A program made the position numbers and the translations under genes. From NCBI RefSeq assembly GCF_028372415.1, contig NC_092872.1, positions 90,564,575 to 90,628,574 on the forward strand: a stretch of 64,000 nucleotides of DNA, read 5' to 3'. Shown in pieces: positions 48,441 to 60,284 of the stretch. This stretch comes from Notamacropus eugenii (taxonomy: Eukaryota; Chordata; Mammalia; Diprotodontia; Macropodidae). The notes under the pieces were generated by a model, which saw only the letters and a list, made by a program, of their open reading frames with translations, was not told the origin of the DNA and did no database searches. How positions within the stretch are numbered: position 1 is the first letter of the stretch; every line of letters begins with the position of its first letter.

Positions 48441-48527
48441 TTTGTCTCAGAACAGCATCACTGATGTGGGAGCCATGGAGTTGGCCAAGGCTCTGCCATC
48501 TCTGGCAACATCGCTTGTTACACTGAG
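48441..48527 (+). CDS. CIITA: CIITA exon 16, LRR
   Basis: An 87-bp exon (acceptor gtttcccccag, donor gtgagt), residues 972-1000: LSQNSITDVGAMELAKALPS and onward, human LSQNNITDLGAYKLAEALPS. It is a typical ribonuclease-inhibitor-like LRR. Confidence 0.97.
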
Positions 48528-48845
48528 GTGAGTGAGGGGCTCTCTTGACAAATTCTGGAAAAAATTAGTGGTTTGGGTGCAGAGAGCTCTCTGTCACAGC
48601 AGCAACTTGTCACATTGAAGGTTCTAAAAACTCCACAGTCCACTGACCTTGCTGGGAATCTTATTTGGGAGAATAAGATTTCAACATCCCTCAGACAAAT
48701 GGTGATCTCTCGCTCACCCATCAGAGAAGATCCTGTGGCCCCCTTCCACTTCTTCTAGTATCTTCCAACCTTTAATGCTGGACATTCTTTAAGTCTTCCC
48801 AAAATCCTTCCTGCTGCAAGTATAAACTTTGATAGTTTCACCATT

Positions 48846-48940
48846 GAATATGTATATATCTGTATATCTATATATGTATACATATATGTATATTTATGTG
48901 CATATATATACATACATACATATATACATATATATATATG
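48846..48940. repeat. AT/GT-rich compound microsatellite
   Basis: Alternating TATATG and TACATA units. Confidence 0.9.
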
Positions 48941-49252
48941 AACAATACCTCCCACACAGCAGTACATGATTGATGTTAACAGTTGTGGGCACAGCGTTTA
49001 AGACAGCGTGACTGGCAACGCTCATCTTGTTAAAGCAATACTCTATAATGACTGTGTAGCCATTATAAATGACTCCCAACAACACTAACTCTACACACAT
49101 TATAGGGTGTTGGGCTACCCCAGTGACTGAAGAGACAATGTGTTTTTATTTTCTCCAAGAAATGGGGATCAGTGAGACAGAATTAGAGCTTCCCTACCCC
49201 ATCCCCCAGGTCCTTAAGCACCCAATGGTTCCTCCCCCTCTGTTTTTGGCAG

Positions 49253-49336
49253 CTTGTACAACAACTGCATCTGTGATACTGGAGCTGAGAACCTCGCTAG
49301 CGTGCTTCCCAACATGGTGTCCCTGAGGGTGCTGGA
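49253..49336 (+). CDS. CIITA: CIITA exon 17, LRR
   Basis: An 84-bp exon (acceptor tgtttttggcag, donor gtaagt), residues 1001-1028: LYNNCICDTGAENLASVLPN then MVSLRVL. Human is LYNNCICDVGAESLARVLPDMVSLRV. Confidence 0.97.
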
Positions 49337-49934
49337 GTAAGTCTGGGAGGTGCTGGGGGATTGGAGTGGGGCAAGATTGGGAAGGGGGGGTCTGAGGTGC
49401 AAGGTTTTGGAGGGCATTATACCCTTTTTATGCAACCTGCAGCATCTCCTATTGACACTTTGCAGAGGGCTTGTCAGTGCTGTACAATCTCCAGGGAACC
49501 TCAACCCTCAGAGAGGAAGCTTTGAAAGGAGACAGAGGAGCTATGGTTACAAGACCCTTAGGGATTACCTCCCAAATCCCCAAATCCTTTTTGTCTCTAG
49601 TATGAGAAGGGAACCAAAGGATTCTTGAAGGAGCCCCGCACCACCTACTGACCAGTAAATGCATGGTTTTATTGGGGAGCAAAAAGCATATAATGTACAG
49701 AGACTTCTGGGGTGCTGTAATTAAATGAATACCAGGTTGGGGAACTAGAGCTGGACAGATCCCTTGGAGGCCAAGCTGTTGGGCATAGTGTATAGGGAAT
49801 TGGGCCACTGCTACTCCCTGTCCTGAGGGAAGTAAAAACAATGCCGGCGCCCCAGCCTAGAATTCTGCCTGCCTTGGATCATACATAGGCCCTTGAGCTT
49901 TCATAACGTGAGGGCTTGAATGTCAGCAGATCTG

Positions 49935-50135
49935 GGGTGGTTGTCTCTTCGATTTAGAACTGAAAGGGATTTTAGATGTAATCTCGTCCAACCCTTTCAC
50001 TGGAAAGATGACTAACCTGTAGATTAAAGGAGCAATGTCCTCAGATTCCCAAGGGTTGGAAGTGACAGAGATGAGATTCAAATCCAAACCCCCTGACTCC
50101 GAATTCACCATCCTTACCATTGTTTCATGATGCTG
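49935..50135 (-). repeat. MIR-like relic
   Basis: 'ttagatgtaatctcgtccaa' to 'ccctgactccgaattcacca', antisense. It lies in intron 17. Confidence 0.5.
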
Positions 50136-50367
50136 TTAGATTTGTTAGGAAAGAGAACTGACTCTCAGTATACACTGTCTGCCGTAATGTGGGTGTGTGG
50201 AGTTGGTGGTGGTTTGTTCTGTGAGATCTGTTCCCTGCTCACAGGAAGTAGGGCCTTGCTGAGATAGCTGCTCCCTGGGCTCAGACCCAAGATCCAGGGT
50301 CATATTCTTTGCCATCATAACAGTGAGCCTCCCAGACTAACAACAACCAATGAATTTTTCTTCACAG

Positions 50368-50451
50368 TGTCCAGTACAACAAGTTCACAAGGGCAGGAGC
50401 CCAGCAACTCACAGCCAGTCTGAAGAAATGTCCACATATTGAGACGCTGGC
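50368..50451 (+). CDS. CIITA: CIITA exon 18, LRR
   Basis: An 84-bp exon (acceptor ttcttcacag, donor gtaagt), residues 1029-1056: VQYNKFTRAGAQQLTASLKK then CPHIETL. Human is VQYNKFTAAGAQQLAASLRRCPHVETL. Confidence 0.97.
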
Positions 50452-50719
50452 GTAAGTCCTCACAGCCTGAGGTCTGGTTGCTATATGTAGGAGAGCTAAT
50501 GATCCCCTAAACTATGTAGCAGTTATATAATCTTTTTAAAAAGTATTCATAATATAATCTCATGTGAGCATTCCAATAGCCCAATGAGGTAGGTAATATA
50601 AGAATTATTATCACCATTTTAGAAGTGATGAAACTAAGGCTCATAGAGGTGACTTAACTGGTCCAAGGTCACAGCTAGTCATATAGCTGAGCTTAGAATC
50701 GAAGTCTCCTCATTTCTAA

Positions 50720-51000
50720 TAGGAATGATAATAATAATAGTCTAGCATATATTGCCTTTAAGGTTTGCAAAGTGCTTTAGAGATGTTAATGCTTCACAAT
50801 AACCCTGTATAGTAGGTGGAAGTATTATCCCCATTTTACAGATGAGGAAAATGAGGTAAACAGGGGCAAACAGGGGTCAGGTAACTTTTGCAGGGTCATA
50901 TACCTAGTAATTACCTGGAGGTGGATTCGAACTCAGTTCTTCTAGACTCCAAATCCTCTGCCCTATCCACTGTACTACCTAGTCTAATACTTAATGGTAT
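50720..51000 (-). repeat. MIR/marsupial SINE relic
   Basis: 'aataaccctgtatagtaggt', 'tttacagatgaggaaaatga' and the terminal 'ccactgtactacctag'. Confidence 0.65.
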
Positions 51001-51152
51001 TACATGAGGAGGCTGCTAATTAGGAGTAAGTGGGATGCCTCCATTCCTCTTACTTATGTCTGAGGGATGATGCAGAAAACAAGAATCTGATAGTGCCATG
51101 GGCTGAGTCCCTCATCTCTTTTTCTAACTCGTCTCCTGCCCTCCCTTTCCAG

Positions 51153-51228
51153 GATGTGGAACCCCACCATTCCTTATGGTGTTCAGGAACATCTACAACA
51201 GCTGGATCCTAGAATAAGCTTGCGGTAA
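51153..51228 (+). CDS. CIITA: CIITA exon 19, C-terminus and stop
   Basis: The final coding segment (acceptor ctttccag) encodes MWNPTIPYGVQEHLQQLDPR then ISLR and TAA at 51226-51228. Human ends AMWTPTIPFSVQEHLQQQDSRISLR, so the C-terminus is complete and of normal length. Confidence 0.97.
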
Positions 51229-51575
51229 CATCATACAGAGTGTTCACAAAAGGTAACTGGGGAAATATCTGGTGGTCATTAAGGTGAAGGAGAGAATGTA
51301 CAGTATCCAAGGGTCTGAGGATTTTTTTTAGTCTATTTGGATTCCACAGTGGAGAGAGGGTAGAAATAGGAATATCAGGCTCAAAATTGTTTTCATAGGC
51401 AATTTTGAATAGACACAGAACATGGAGACTTAGATTCAAGTCTATACCACCTGAGTCACCATTGGCAAATCAATTAGCCTCTCAGTATCTTAATATTAGG
51501 AAGTTGTTCCTTTTATCATCTATAAATGGAAGGGGACATTTAAGCCAGTTCAGTTATGTCCTATCTTCCAATGGA

Positions 51576-51892
51576 AGGGGCAGCTAGGTGGTGCAATGGA
51601 TAGAGCACCAGTGCAGGAGTCAGGACCTGAGTTCAAATCCCACCTCAGACACTTGACACTCACTAGCTGTGTGACCTTGGGCAAGTCACTTAATCCCAAT
51701 TGCCTCATCCGGGGTCATCTCCAGTCATCCTGATGAATATCTGGTCACTGGATTCAGATGGCTCTGGAGGAGAAGTGAGGCTGGTGACCTGCACAGCCCT
51801 CCCTCACTCAAAACAAAGTCAAGTGCAAGTCATGTCATCATTTCTCTGATGGCATGTTCTTCTTCAGCAACAAAAGACAAACACACACAACC
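51576..51892 (+). mobile_element. Full-length long-form marsupial SINE in the CIITA 3' UTR
   Basis: A 317-bp element starting AGGGGCAGCTAGGTGGTG, with box B 'gagttcaaatccc' and the extended tail ending in CACACACAAC. TCCAATGGA is duplicated at 51567-51575 and 51893-51901. It is sense to CIITA and upstream of the first AATAAA (51910). Confidence 0.88.
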
Positions 51893-52024
51893 TCCAATGG
51901 AGTAGCCTTAATAAATTCCTTCCTCAGATTTCCTGCATCTGATCCCTGTAGACAGCCTAATTTCCTTCCACCTTAGATTTGCTACCCATCTTCCCTCAGG
52001 TTCTCAAAATGATCTTTTCCTTTT

Positions 52025-52165
52025 GCTGATAGGTCCTAAGTCCAGAAGCCTTTCCGGTATTCTCAGGTTTCATCCATCCATCAGACCTTCAGCTCAGGGA
52101 CCCAAATCTCTGCTGGATGAGTCTAACTTGGCTGCCACCTTGGTTTGCATCTAGGCATCTCAGAC
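52025..52165 (+). repeat. Local duplicate, copy 1
   Basis: Shares 'ccttcagctcagggacccaa' and 'gagtctaacttggctgcca' with 53217-53360; about 80% identical by eye over roughly 140 bp. Confidence 0.85.
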
Positions 52166-53216
52166 TGGTCAATGCTGCTCCTGATCTCCTGTCAACATAA
52201 GGCTTCTTGGCTTGGCAAAAGGCCACCAGATCAGCGTCAGGGTGACGGTGAATCACAGCTCCTGACTCTCCCTGATGTATTCATTTGGTCTGGAAGGTAG
52301 ACTAAAAGTGGCAGCATTTCCTTTTTCCCTTGTCTGCCCCAGGAGGCAGAAGAGGGAAGTGAAAGAGGTACTTCCTGCCTGCTTCCAGCCGCAAATGCTA
52401 GAAACCTAAGACAGAACTGTGGATTTCAGGTGTCTAATTCTCAAAGATGCAGAGAAACTATTTGCACTGTGGTCACTGCACTTTGGCTCTTGGACACATC
52501 ATTTTGCACTGACTTTCCTAGCTAGAGTTTCAAGGCAGAGAACTGGAAGCTAATGCTGGGATAACCAAGAAACACTTAAGTAAAGAAACATTATAAATAG
52601 CATCACTAGTAGTTGCCCTGGGTAAATGTTACACTAATTGGGTTATGGGTTAAGGGTAGGGATGGCTGATAGGATTTTGTTTGTAACAAAATCTACTATT
52701 TTTTCAATCTGGAAGGAAAGCACAGGGATGGAAGGATGAAAGTGGGAAATAAATATCTCATCTCAGGGCAACTGGAGCAAGGAGGAATAAAGGGCTTCTT
52801 AGAGACCAGGTTGTAGGGTCAAGTAAGAAAGGGCATCTTTCATTGTAACTCACAGGATAAGCAGCTCAGTATCATCTGACACACCTGAATGGAGAAGTGA
52901 AAATCTTTTTTCTGACCTGAAAGAGGGGAAATTCCTAATTCTTCTACCAGCTTTTTGACAGAGTACTTGGGCAAGCATCCCCCTCATGTATTTCCATTGC
53001 CCAAAGTGACGGAGGTGGGGATCCCCCAGGAAAAGAGAGTGTGGCAGCTGCATCTGATTTCCTCTTTCATATTGCTGGACTGGATGCTAATCTAGGGCTG
53101 ATTTTTCCTGTGCCATGTGATAAGATGACAAAGAGAAAAATGACATTTTCTTTGTGCCATGGGGCCCCTGTGGCTGTGCTGAGAGTAAACTACATATACA
53201 CTGGAAACAAAAGTAT

Positions 53217-53360
53217 CTTCCTGATAGGTCTTAGGTCTAGGAGCCTTTTTGGGATTCTCAGGCCCTATCTACGCATCAGGCCTTCAGCTCAGGGACCCAA
53301 ATTCATGCTGGTAGAGTCTAACTTGGCTGCCATCTTGGTTTGTACGCAGACCTCTCAGTC
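53217..53360 (+). repeat. Local duplicate, copy 2
   Basis: The partner of 52025-52165, same orientation, 1.2 kb downstream. It overlaps a 113-codon frame that I take as chance. Confidence 0.85.
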
Positions 53361-53835
53361 CAATCATCTGGGGAGTGGCTGAACTAATTTTGAGAAAGCA
53401 GAATGAAATAAACATAAGGAGGGAAACAATATGCATTACTACAATAAAGGAAAAGAATGATAAAATGAAACTGAATGCTGTGTGATAATAATGATGATTC
53501 TTGGACCCAGAAAAGAGATAAGAAAATGTCTCTCTCCTTTCATTAAAAGGTGGGGGACTATGGGTGTGGAATGGTGCATTTGCTTTCAGACTTGATCTCT
53601 GTGTCAGTTCGTTTTGCTTAACTTTTTCTTTATTACAAGAAGACTCATGTAGAAAAGAAGAGTGGAGGGAGAGAGTAAAGGAGAGCTATATCTGGAAGTG
53701 ACTGATCTAAAAAGATATAGCAATAATTTTTTTAAGTTTAATATATGATAGAATCTTATTAGCATGCGGTCCTCTGAGTTTTGCTATTTTTCTCCATTTC
53801 CTGGTAGTCTGCTTTGCACAACAGTCATCATTACA

Positions 53836-53922
53836 GATAGATAGATAGGTAGATAGAGAGAGAGAGAGAGAGAGGGAGGGAGGGAGAGAGAGAGAGAGAG
53901 AGAGGTAGATAGACAGACACAG

Positions 53923-53959
<37 letters not shown>

Positions 53960-53996
53960 CATACATACACACATACACACATACACACACATATAT
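53836..53996. repeat. Compound microsatellite (GATA, GA, CA, TA, CATA)
   Basis: Successive GATA, (GA)n with GGGA interruptions, (AC)n, (AT)n and ACAT units. Confidence 0.95.
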
Positions 53997-53999
53997 AAA

Positions 54000-56900
54000 A
54001 AATTGGCATCGTGGGCCTTCTAAAAAGGATTTAGGGTTAGGTTGGAGGTATGATCCAAAGCCCATGCCCATCATTCTGGCAGTAACTCTGAGTTGAGACA
54101 GGTTCCTGAACTTCCCTTTCTTCAAGTTTTCTCCTTAAACAGGAAGTCTAGTCTGGCCTATTCTGCCATTGGAAGTTTAAACAATGGGCAGAACCTCCAC
54201 ACTCAAACAATTTGTGACCTGTGACCGTCAACATGGATGTTGGAAGGGTAACATTTCTAGAGGACAGTAAGAGTAAATATTGATGGGAAAAAGAAAAGCC
54301 TGAACTCCCCCCTCCACTCTCTGTAAAGCATCCTTTCTTTCCTCTGACAAAGATGCTGCTTCCTTATGAGATAGTCCTATGAGCACTGTAGTGGGGCAGA
54401 CTTTCAGTAACTAGGACTGAGTCAAGAGCTAGGGCATTGTCCAAGTGAGACATCTTACTTGTCAAGGGAACGGAACCCCTGAGCATGCCCTAGGCCTTCG
54501 AAAACACTAGGCCCAATGAATTCCATCTTTAGGGCCAGCCTTACACATATTCATTGTCAATAAAGGGAGGTAGCCACTTATAAGCTTTGACTCCAGGGAT
54601 TCCAGAAAGTCTTTTTAGGCATTTAGCTAACATCTGAATTAGAGAGTAATTCCTTCCGGTTAGGGCATTGTTTACAATTAAAATGCAGATACCTCCAGAA
54701 AGAGTAAGCTGTTATTAGAATTTGAAATTGATTTAATTAATTTAAAAATTAAAATTAATTATAAAGAATTAAGCTGTTCCTGGGCATCAGCATCCCAATT
54801 TGGGTGAGTTTATCAAATCTTTTAGGACTGACCATTGACAATGAAATGACAATAAGCAGTTTGGTTGGGAGAGAACCCAACCAGGATAACCTGAAGTGAA
54901 GGTCTGAGACCTTGGTAGGAGGTGGAAAGAGGGCCCTAAAAAAGAGGTGGGAGGATACCCATGACAATCTTTGAGGATTTCTTCATTTTGCCTGGGGCTG
55001 GCCCTATATTCGCTCACCCCTAAAGAAAGGTCCAAAGTGGGCTGATGTATTTTTATCTTCTATTTGTTAGATGTGAACACCACATATGCCTGTGGCAAAG
55101 TACAAACAGGACATTTTTGGAGACTAATTACGCATGCTTAGACAGGTTGTACTGGTTCACCTCGCACAGTTGGAGCCTAGGCTATCTGGGTATAGTGGAA
55201 AGAATTCTGGACTCAGAGGATCTTTAAGTCTCCATTCCTGCCTCTGAATCTTAGCTCCCTCATTTGTAAAATGGGGATAAGGATGCCTCACAGGGTAGTT
55301 GTAAGGATCAAAGGAGAGCATATACGTAAAGTTCACCATCAGTCTTCAGCTTGGGCCACGCCTACCTGACCTTAGTTTGTGTACATTTAAAAAATTTATT
55401 GACAGCAATGTTTTCTTTCTAAAAGAATACATCAAGGATCAAGAGGTTAGTGAAGACTTCATAAGTATTATATAAAAGGAACAATTTTCTCTGCATATTT
55501 TATATATTTTCTACTGATTTTTAATCCTATCCGTAGAGATACATGGCATAGATCATATTTTGCAGTCTGAATATAAACTTGTATTAAAAACTCCATTTGT
55601 AGTTATTTATTAATGATTCTGTCATAAACTTTTTAAAAATTAAATGTTAGCTACCTTTTCTCTAAGACATACATCTTTGTTCAATGCAAGTTATTTTTTT
55701 CAACTCTGATTCTCACTAAGGACTCTTTAGCTTAGGATCAGGTTTAACCCATTCACTAAACTTCCTTTCCTCTTGCAGTTAATGAAAAGCTCCTGACTGA
55801 GGATGGCATTTCATCCCTGCAGTTGGAAAGGCCTGTCAAGTGGCCTGCCTTCTGACTTGGCTCGGCAATAAAATACATTAGCATGTTAGAAAATAGTTGA
55901 GGGGGGAAGAGGACACGATTTAAAAATAGCTCAGTAACCATCTCTTAGAAGTGCAAAACATTTCTCTTATGTTCCATTCTGATGACAAAACTAACTTGTC
56001 CATGTCTTGTCTTGGGAGGAGCCCAGGGTGCCTTTCTTGAATAACATTTTGTAGTCAAGTCATGTTCTCCCAACCTTAGAGATAAGTGAACTGAGACCCA
56101 GGAAGGAAAAGTACTTCCATATAATCACAGAGTTATTCAGTGAGAGAATCAAGGTCTTCTGATTCTGTGTACTATTTTTAAACATGCTAAAATACCAGGC
56201 ATGGGCTTTCTACCTTCCACTTTCCCCTTTGTTCTTATTTTCTCTATTCTACTGAACTCTCTCGCAATTTTGCATTTCCACAAGGAAAAAAAAAAGTAGC
56301 AAACCTGTTTAGTACATCTGGAAGCTGAGTTGTCAACTGACTTCTATTTAAACTCAGTTCCTCTATTACAGTTTTCCTCAACCTACTTGAGTGGCTTCAC
56401 AGATCAAGCACAATTCTGTTTGTGAATTAATTTGAACAAATATAAAATGTCATGAACCTTAAAAAGATTATTGTAAGTTGTTGTGATTACAAGTTGCTTC
56501 CCCCCTCTCCCCCGCTTTTTTTTGAGAACTTTCAAAGTTCTCAAAGGAGTGAGCTTGACGGATTCCAGTCTTCTTCAGTTTTCAATACGGGTCGCAGGCG
56601 TCATTAGCTGGTTTGCTGGTCTGAATAAGTCCAACAGGCTGGGGTTCATAAAGACTTACCAAACCACAATGGCCCAAATTCTAACTACCAAATGGCATTA
56701 TCATCTGCTTATAACAGTCATGGTCAATACTGAATTTCTTTAAACCTGGTTTTCTCAAATTTATTGAGGCAAGGATAAAAAAAAGCAAGACATTCCAGGA
56801 GGTTTTATTTAATCTTTTTTTTTTTTTTAATCAAAAGAGGCTAGCTTTTTCCACGGAGTGCTTTTACAGGTTTATGGGAGCTGAATTTAAATAATACTAT

Positions 56901-57625
56901 TATTTTCAAAGCATCTTGGGTTGGATAATTAAGTCATTCTCTGGACATATTCTTCTAGTTCTCATCCAAAGAACAACGCAGATCTGCAACACCAATGGAA
57001 GACAAGTAGAATGAAAACAAAAGGGATGACCCACCAAGCCAAGCCTCTGGAACATTCCCCTGACTCCCCACCTGAGAGCATCTCTAGAACTACCAGTCAA
57101 CAAAATTCTAAACATTTCATCCACTTTAGGCTTTATTGACAACAAATATTGATATAGACAACTCTTCATTGCTAAACAGTCTTAAGTACATTTTCCCCCA
57201 AAGTTGACCCTTCAAGGTACTGATGCTAGAAATAATACCGAAAGAGAAAAGCTTGGATTTCCATACAAAATATGCATCCAAATCATGTAAGGTACTAAAC
57301 TAAGGCATTGGCCTCTTGTGCAACTCTGCCGCTGGACAGTCATGGAGGGAGCATCTGTTTGGAAGAATCTGTGATCTGGCTCCTTCTGCTTCTCTGCTTT
57401 CCATTTTTCCAGTCTGTGCGCCTTTCCAACCTGAGCACTTTTCAATCCCGTTAATCCCAGGAGTTACATTGTGGTGCACTTTCAAGGTGAGCAGACCTAG
57501 TGAAAATCAGATGCTAAAGTCACTAACACAGGCAGAATCAGCCTTTGTCCAAAATGGCAAGGAGAGTTAGTCCCTCAGAACAGCCCAAAGGTTTTTACCG
57601 CCCCTCTCTGAAGCCCCAGTGGCAG
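54000..57625. other. Intergenic, low repeat density, no gene recognised
   Basis: Largely unique. Contains a MIR trace at 55190-55330 and AT-rich stretches (54720-54770, 55480-55640). On the minus strand AATAAA occurs at about 57131-57136. A T-run lies at 56816-56829. Confidence 0.4.
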
Positions 57626-57629
57626 ATTG

Positions 57630-57835
57630 AATTGGTGTTGTGGAAAAAAGCACTTGCTGGGGGTCAAAGGACCTGGGTTTGAGTCCAGACGCTGCTGTTC
57701 ACACTAGCAGTGTCAGCTTGGACAAGTCATTTAACCTCTCTCGGCCTCCGTTTTCTGATCTGTACAATGAGGGCACTGAGCTAGATATAAGGTCCCTTGC
57801 AGCTCTAAATATGCGATGCTATTATTAGAACCAAG
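57630..57835 (+). repeat. MIR
   Basis: 'gacctgggtttgagtccaga' and 'cctctctcggcctccgtttt'; a relatively complete MIR. Confidence 0.75.
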
Positions 57836-58034
57836 GCTATAAATTTTATTGCTCATTTTTATTCTTTTAAATTTATTATTAACATAATAATAATAGATGA
57901 CATTTATATGGCATTTTAAAGTTTGCAATTACTTTACAAATATCTCATTTTATCGTCACAACAACACTGGGAGATCAAGGCTACTGTCATCTTCATTCTA
58001 GCCTGATTTCAAAAGAAAGAAGAAAACTGACATT

Positions 58035-58192
58035 TATTTTTTTTTGGAGGAGGAGATGAGGCAATTGGAGTTAAGTGACTTGCCCAAGGTCAAACAGCTA
58101 GTAAGTGTCATGTGTCTGAGGCTGGATTTGAACTCAGGTTCCAACTCCAGGGCCAGTGCTCTATTCACCATGCCTCCTCGTTGTCCCTGAAA
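58035..58192 (-). mobile_element. Marsupial SINE, antisense
   Basis: 'agtgacttgcccaaggtcaa' to 'tcaccatgcctcctcgttgt'; the head is decayed. Confidence 0.65.
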
Positions 58193-58199
58193 ACTGACA

Positions 58200-58740
58200 T
58201 TTATAGAGCTTTTAAGGTAGGCAGTGGCTATATCCCTGGACGTGGAATCAGAAAGATGAGTTCAAATCTTGCCTTGCATATTTATTAGCCATGCAACCCT
58301 GTGTGACCCTTGGCATCATTCAGTCCTCGTCTCCTCTTCTGCAAAATGGGGGCAATAATGGTTGTTGTGAGGATCAGATGAGTTCACACATACAAGAAGC
58401 ACTTTGCAAAGTGCTACAGAAATTCTGGCTATTCTTTTCCAATGACTTTACATTATGGAATCTCATTTGAGGGAGGCGGCCAATGGTGTAGAGGCTTTAG
58501 TCAGAGGACACCTTTGGGCCTGTTTCCTCAGATGCAAAATGAGGAGGTGGACTAGATGACCTCAAAGCTCCCTTCTAATTCTAAACCTATGATCTCATGA
58601 TACTTACTGTGACCTGTGATTAGGTAGACACTACAGACAATACTCTTCCCATTTTACAGGGAAAGAAACCATGGCTCAGAGTGGGTAAGTGATCTCCTCA
58701 TAATCCCACAGCTATTAAATGCCAGAGGCAGCTACCTTGT
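58200..58740. repeat. Two or three MIR relics
   Basis: 58210-58430 (+), 58470-58590 (+, 'gtttcctcagatgcaaaatg') and 58620-58735 (-). Confidence 0.6.
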
Positions 58741-59005
58741 TTCTTTGATGCTTTTAGAAGGACTCTTGTTCATGGTGCTTGGCTGATTATCCCAGAAAAT
58801 ATTAAACAAGAGTAATTACAATAGCAATTATATTTAGGTAACAATTTATAAAGTATCCCCAGCCAATGGGCATCTCTTCTGTTCTAAGCACCTCTGAAGG
58901 AGGAAATTCCACACATCCCCTAGTTGTGGCATCCATGATAGTGCTTAATAATCATGACACATTCTTAAAGTATGAGGTGGGACTAGAATAGAATGAGATT
59001 GATTT

Positions 59006-59007
<2 letters not shown>

Positions 59008-59038
<31 letters not shown>
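59008..59038. repeat. (AC)n microsatellite
   Basis: About 15 uninterrupted AC units. Confidence 0.95.
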
Positions 59039-59039
<1 letters not shown>

Positions 59040-59159
59040 CACAATGCCTTGGACACATAAGGCAGTGCATAATTGTCTGTGAAATTTTTGAACTTCTATG
59101 AAATAACAGCTGCATTGTGTTGTTACTGCCCAGATCATTTCTAAAACTGCTCTTTGGAA

Positions 59160-59430
59160 ACGAAGGTAGGAAAGATGCATTTATTAAGCACCTACTATGT
59201 GTCAAACATTGTGCTAGGTGCTTTACCAATACTATCTCATCTGATCTTCACAACAATGAAGGGAGGTAGGTACCAGTCTTATTCTGATTACTCCCATTTT
59301 ACAACTGAGGAAACTGAGTCCCAGAGAGGTTAAGCTCTTGTCTGAGGTCCCACAGCTGGTCCCACACTCGCTGTGGCTGGATTTGAACTCATCTTCCTGA
59401 CTCCATGCTCTAATGAAGTCCACCAAGCCA
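59160..59430 (-). repeat. CORE-SINE/MIR relic
   Basis: 'tttattaagcacctactatg' and 'tttacaactgaggaaactga' with a terminal antisense SINE-like end. Confidence 0.6.
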
Positions 59431-60284
59431 TCGAGATCATCTGAAATTCAAACATTCATCAGCTCCCACCACATGCAAAGCCAGACACACTGCAAATTTA
59501 CAGACTTTCTAAGGACAGTCTCATCATTTTGTTATCCCATCAGGTAAATACAAAAGCTTGTGTCAGCTAATTCTAGGAGTTCAGAGCTGGAAGAGACTTG
59601 AGAGATGATCTAGTTCAAACCCATCATGTGACAGATGAGGAAATTGAGGTAGGTGTGGAAAGGGTGGAGAGAGGAATGATTTGTGTGAGGAAAGATCCCA
59701 GGTAGTAGCAGACTGAAGCCTGGATCTCAGGACTGCTGACAACTATTCCATCTTTCTTACTAGGCTGATTTTTGGCTAGCATGTTAAATTTGTCCACCTC
59801 AAGTGCCCTGTTGCCTCCTCCTGGCCAGTTTCTCCATGGTAGATGAGCCCATTCGAAGGGTAGAGTGGCTGCTAAAGCAGCTGGAAGGAAAGTTAGGAGA
59901 GGTATAGCTGCCTCTTTTAAAACCAAGAGGGTAAGAATACAGCCATTTGGTTAACCTCTTGATTTTCTTTGCCAAGTCTGGGAAGAACAGAGAATTGCCA
60001 GCTCAAAACCCTGCTTCCCCCAGGGCCAAAGATGTTAGTACCCTGTGGCACCCAGACTGCAGAGCTTGGGAGCCGAGAGCCTGCCTATGATTTTCTGAGG
60101 TGAAGCTCCTTAGCAGGCTCCCCACACTCCCAGATAACCTGCTCTACAATCCTGCAGCAGATTCCAGGTTTTCTCCCATGTATCATATCAGCTGATGCCG
60201 GTCTGATGGAGTCAAACAATTTCTAATGTTTGGCTTTTCCTGAAATGCTATAGGAACCTCAATGCCCACACATTTGTGGTCCCT

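Larger units (their letters stand above)
19340..51228 (+). other. CIITA: CIITA gene, coding part (17 recognised coding exons)
   Basis: CIITA is the non-DNA-binding master coactivator of MHC class II genes; it acts in the nucleus by docking on the RFX/NF-Y/CREB enhanceosome. Seventeen exons with GT/AG borders align in order with human CIITA as I know it, and their coding lengths sum to 3246 nt, an intact frame of 1081 residues plus stop (human about 1106 from the same methionine). Seen: acidic N-terminus (residues about 1-140), Ser/Pro/Thr-rich part (about 142-283), NACHT domain with Walker A GKAGLGKS (365-372) and Walker B-like ILIILDSFED, and C-terminal LRRs (about 914-1056). Exons 2-9 end in phase 1 and 11-18 in phase 2. 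The frame is open throughout, so the gene looks functional. The untranslated or alternative first exons lie upstream and are not resolved. Odd points are the exon 9 acceptor and the absent exon 10. Confidence 0.97.
51229..52791 (+). other. CIITA: Probable CIITA 3' UTR
   Basis: There is no further open frame after the stop. Canonical AATAAA hexamers on the + strand occur at 51910-51915, 52748-52753 and 52786-52791, with another at 53407-53412. The first lies just after a SINE insertion. The real cleavage site cannot be chosen from sequence alone; the end given is the third hexamer. Confidence 0.4.

Noticed and set aside
53041..53382. 113-codon open frame with protein-like start
   Set aside because: It overlaps the diverged local duplicate 53217-53360 and has no homologue that I recognise; the corresponding frame is not kept in copy 1.
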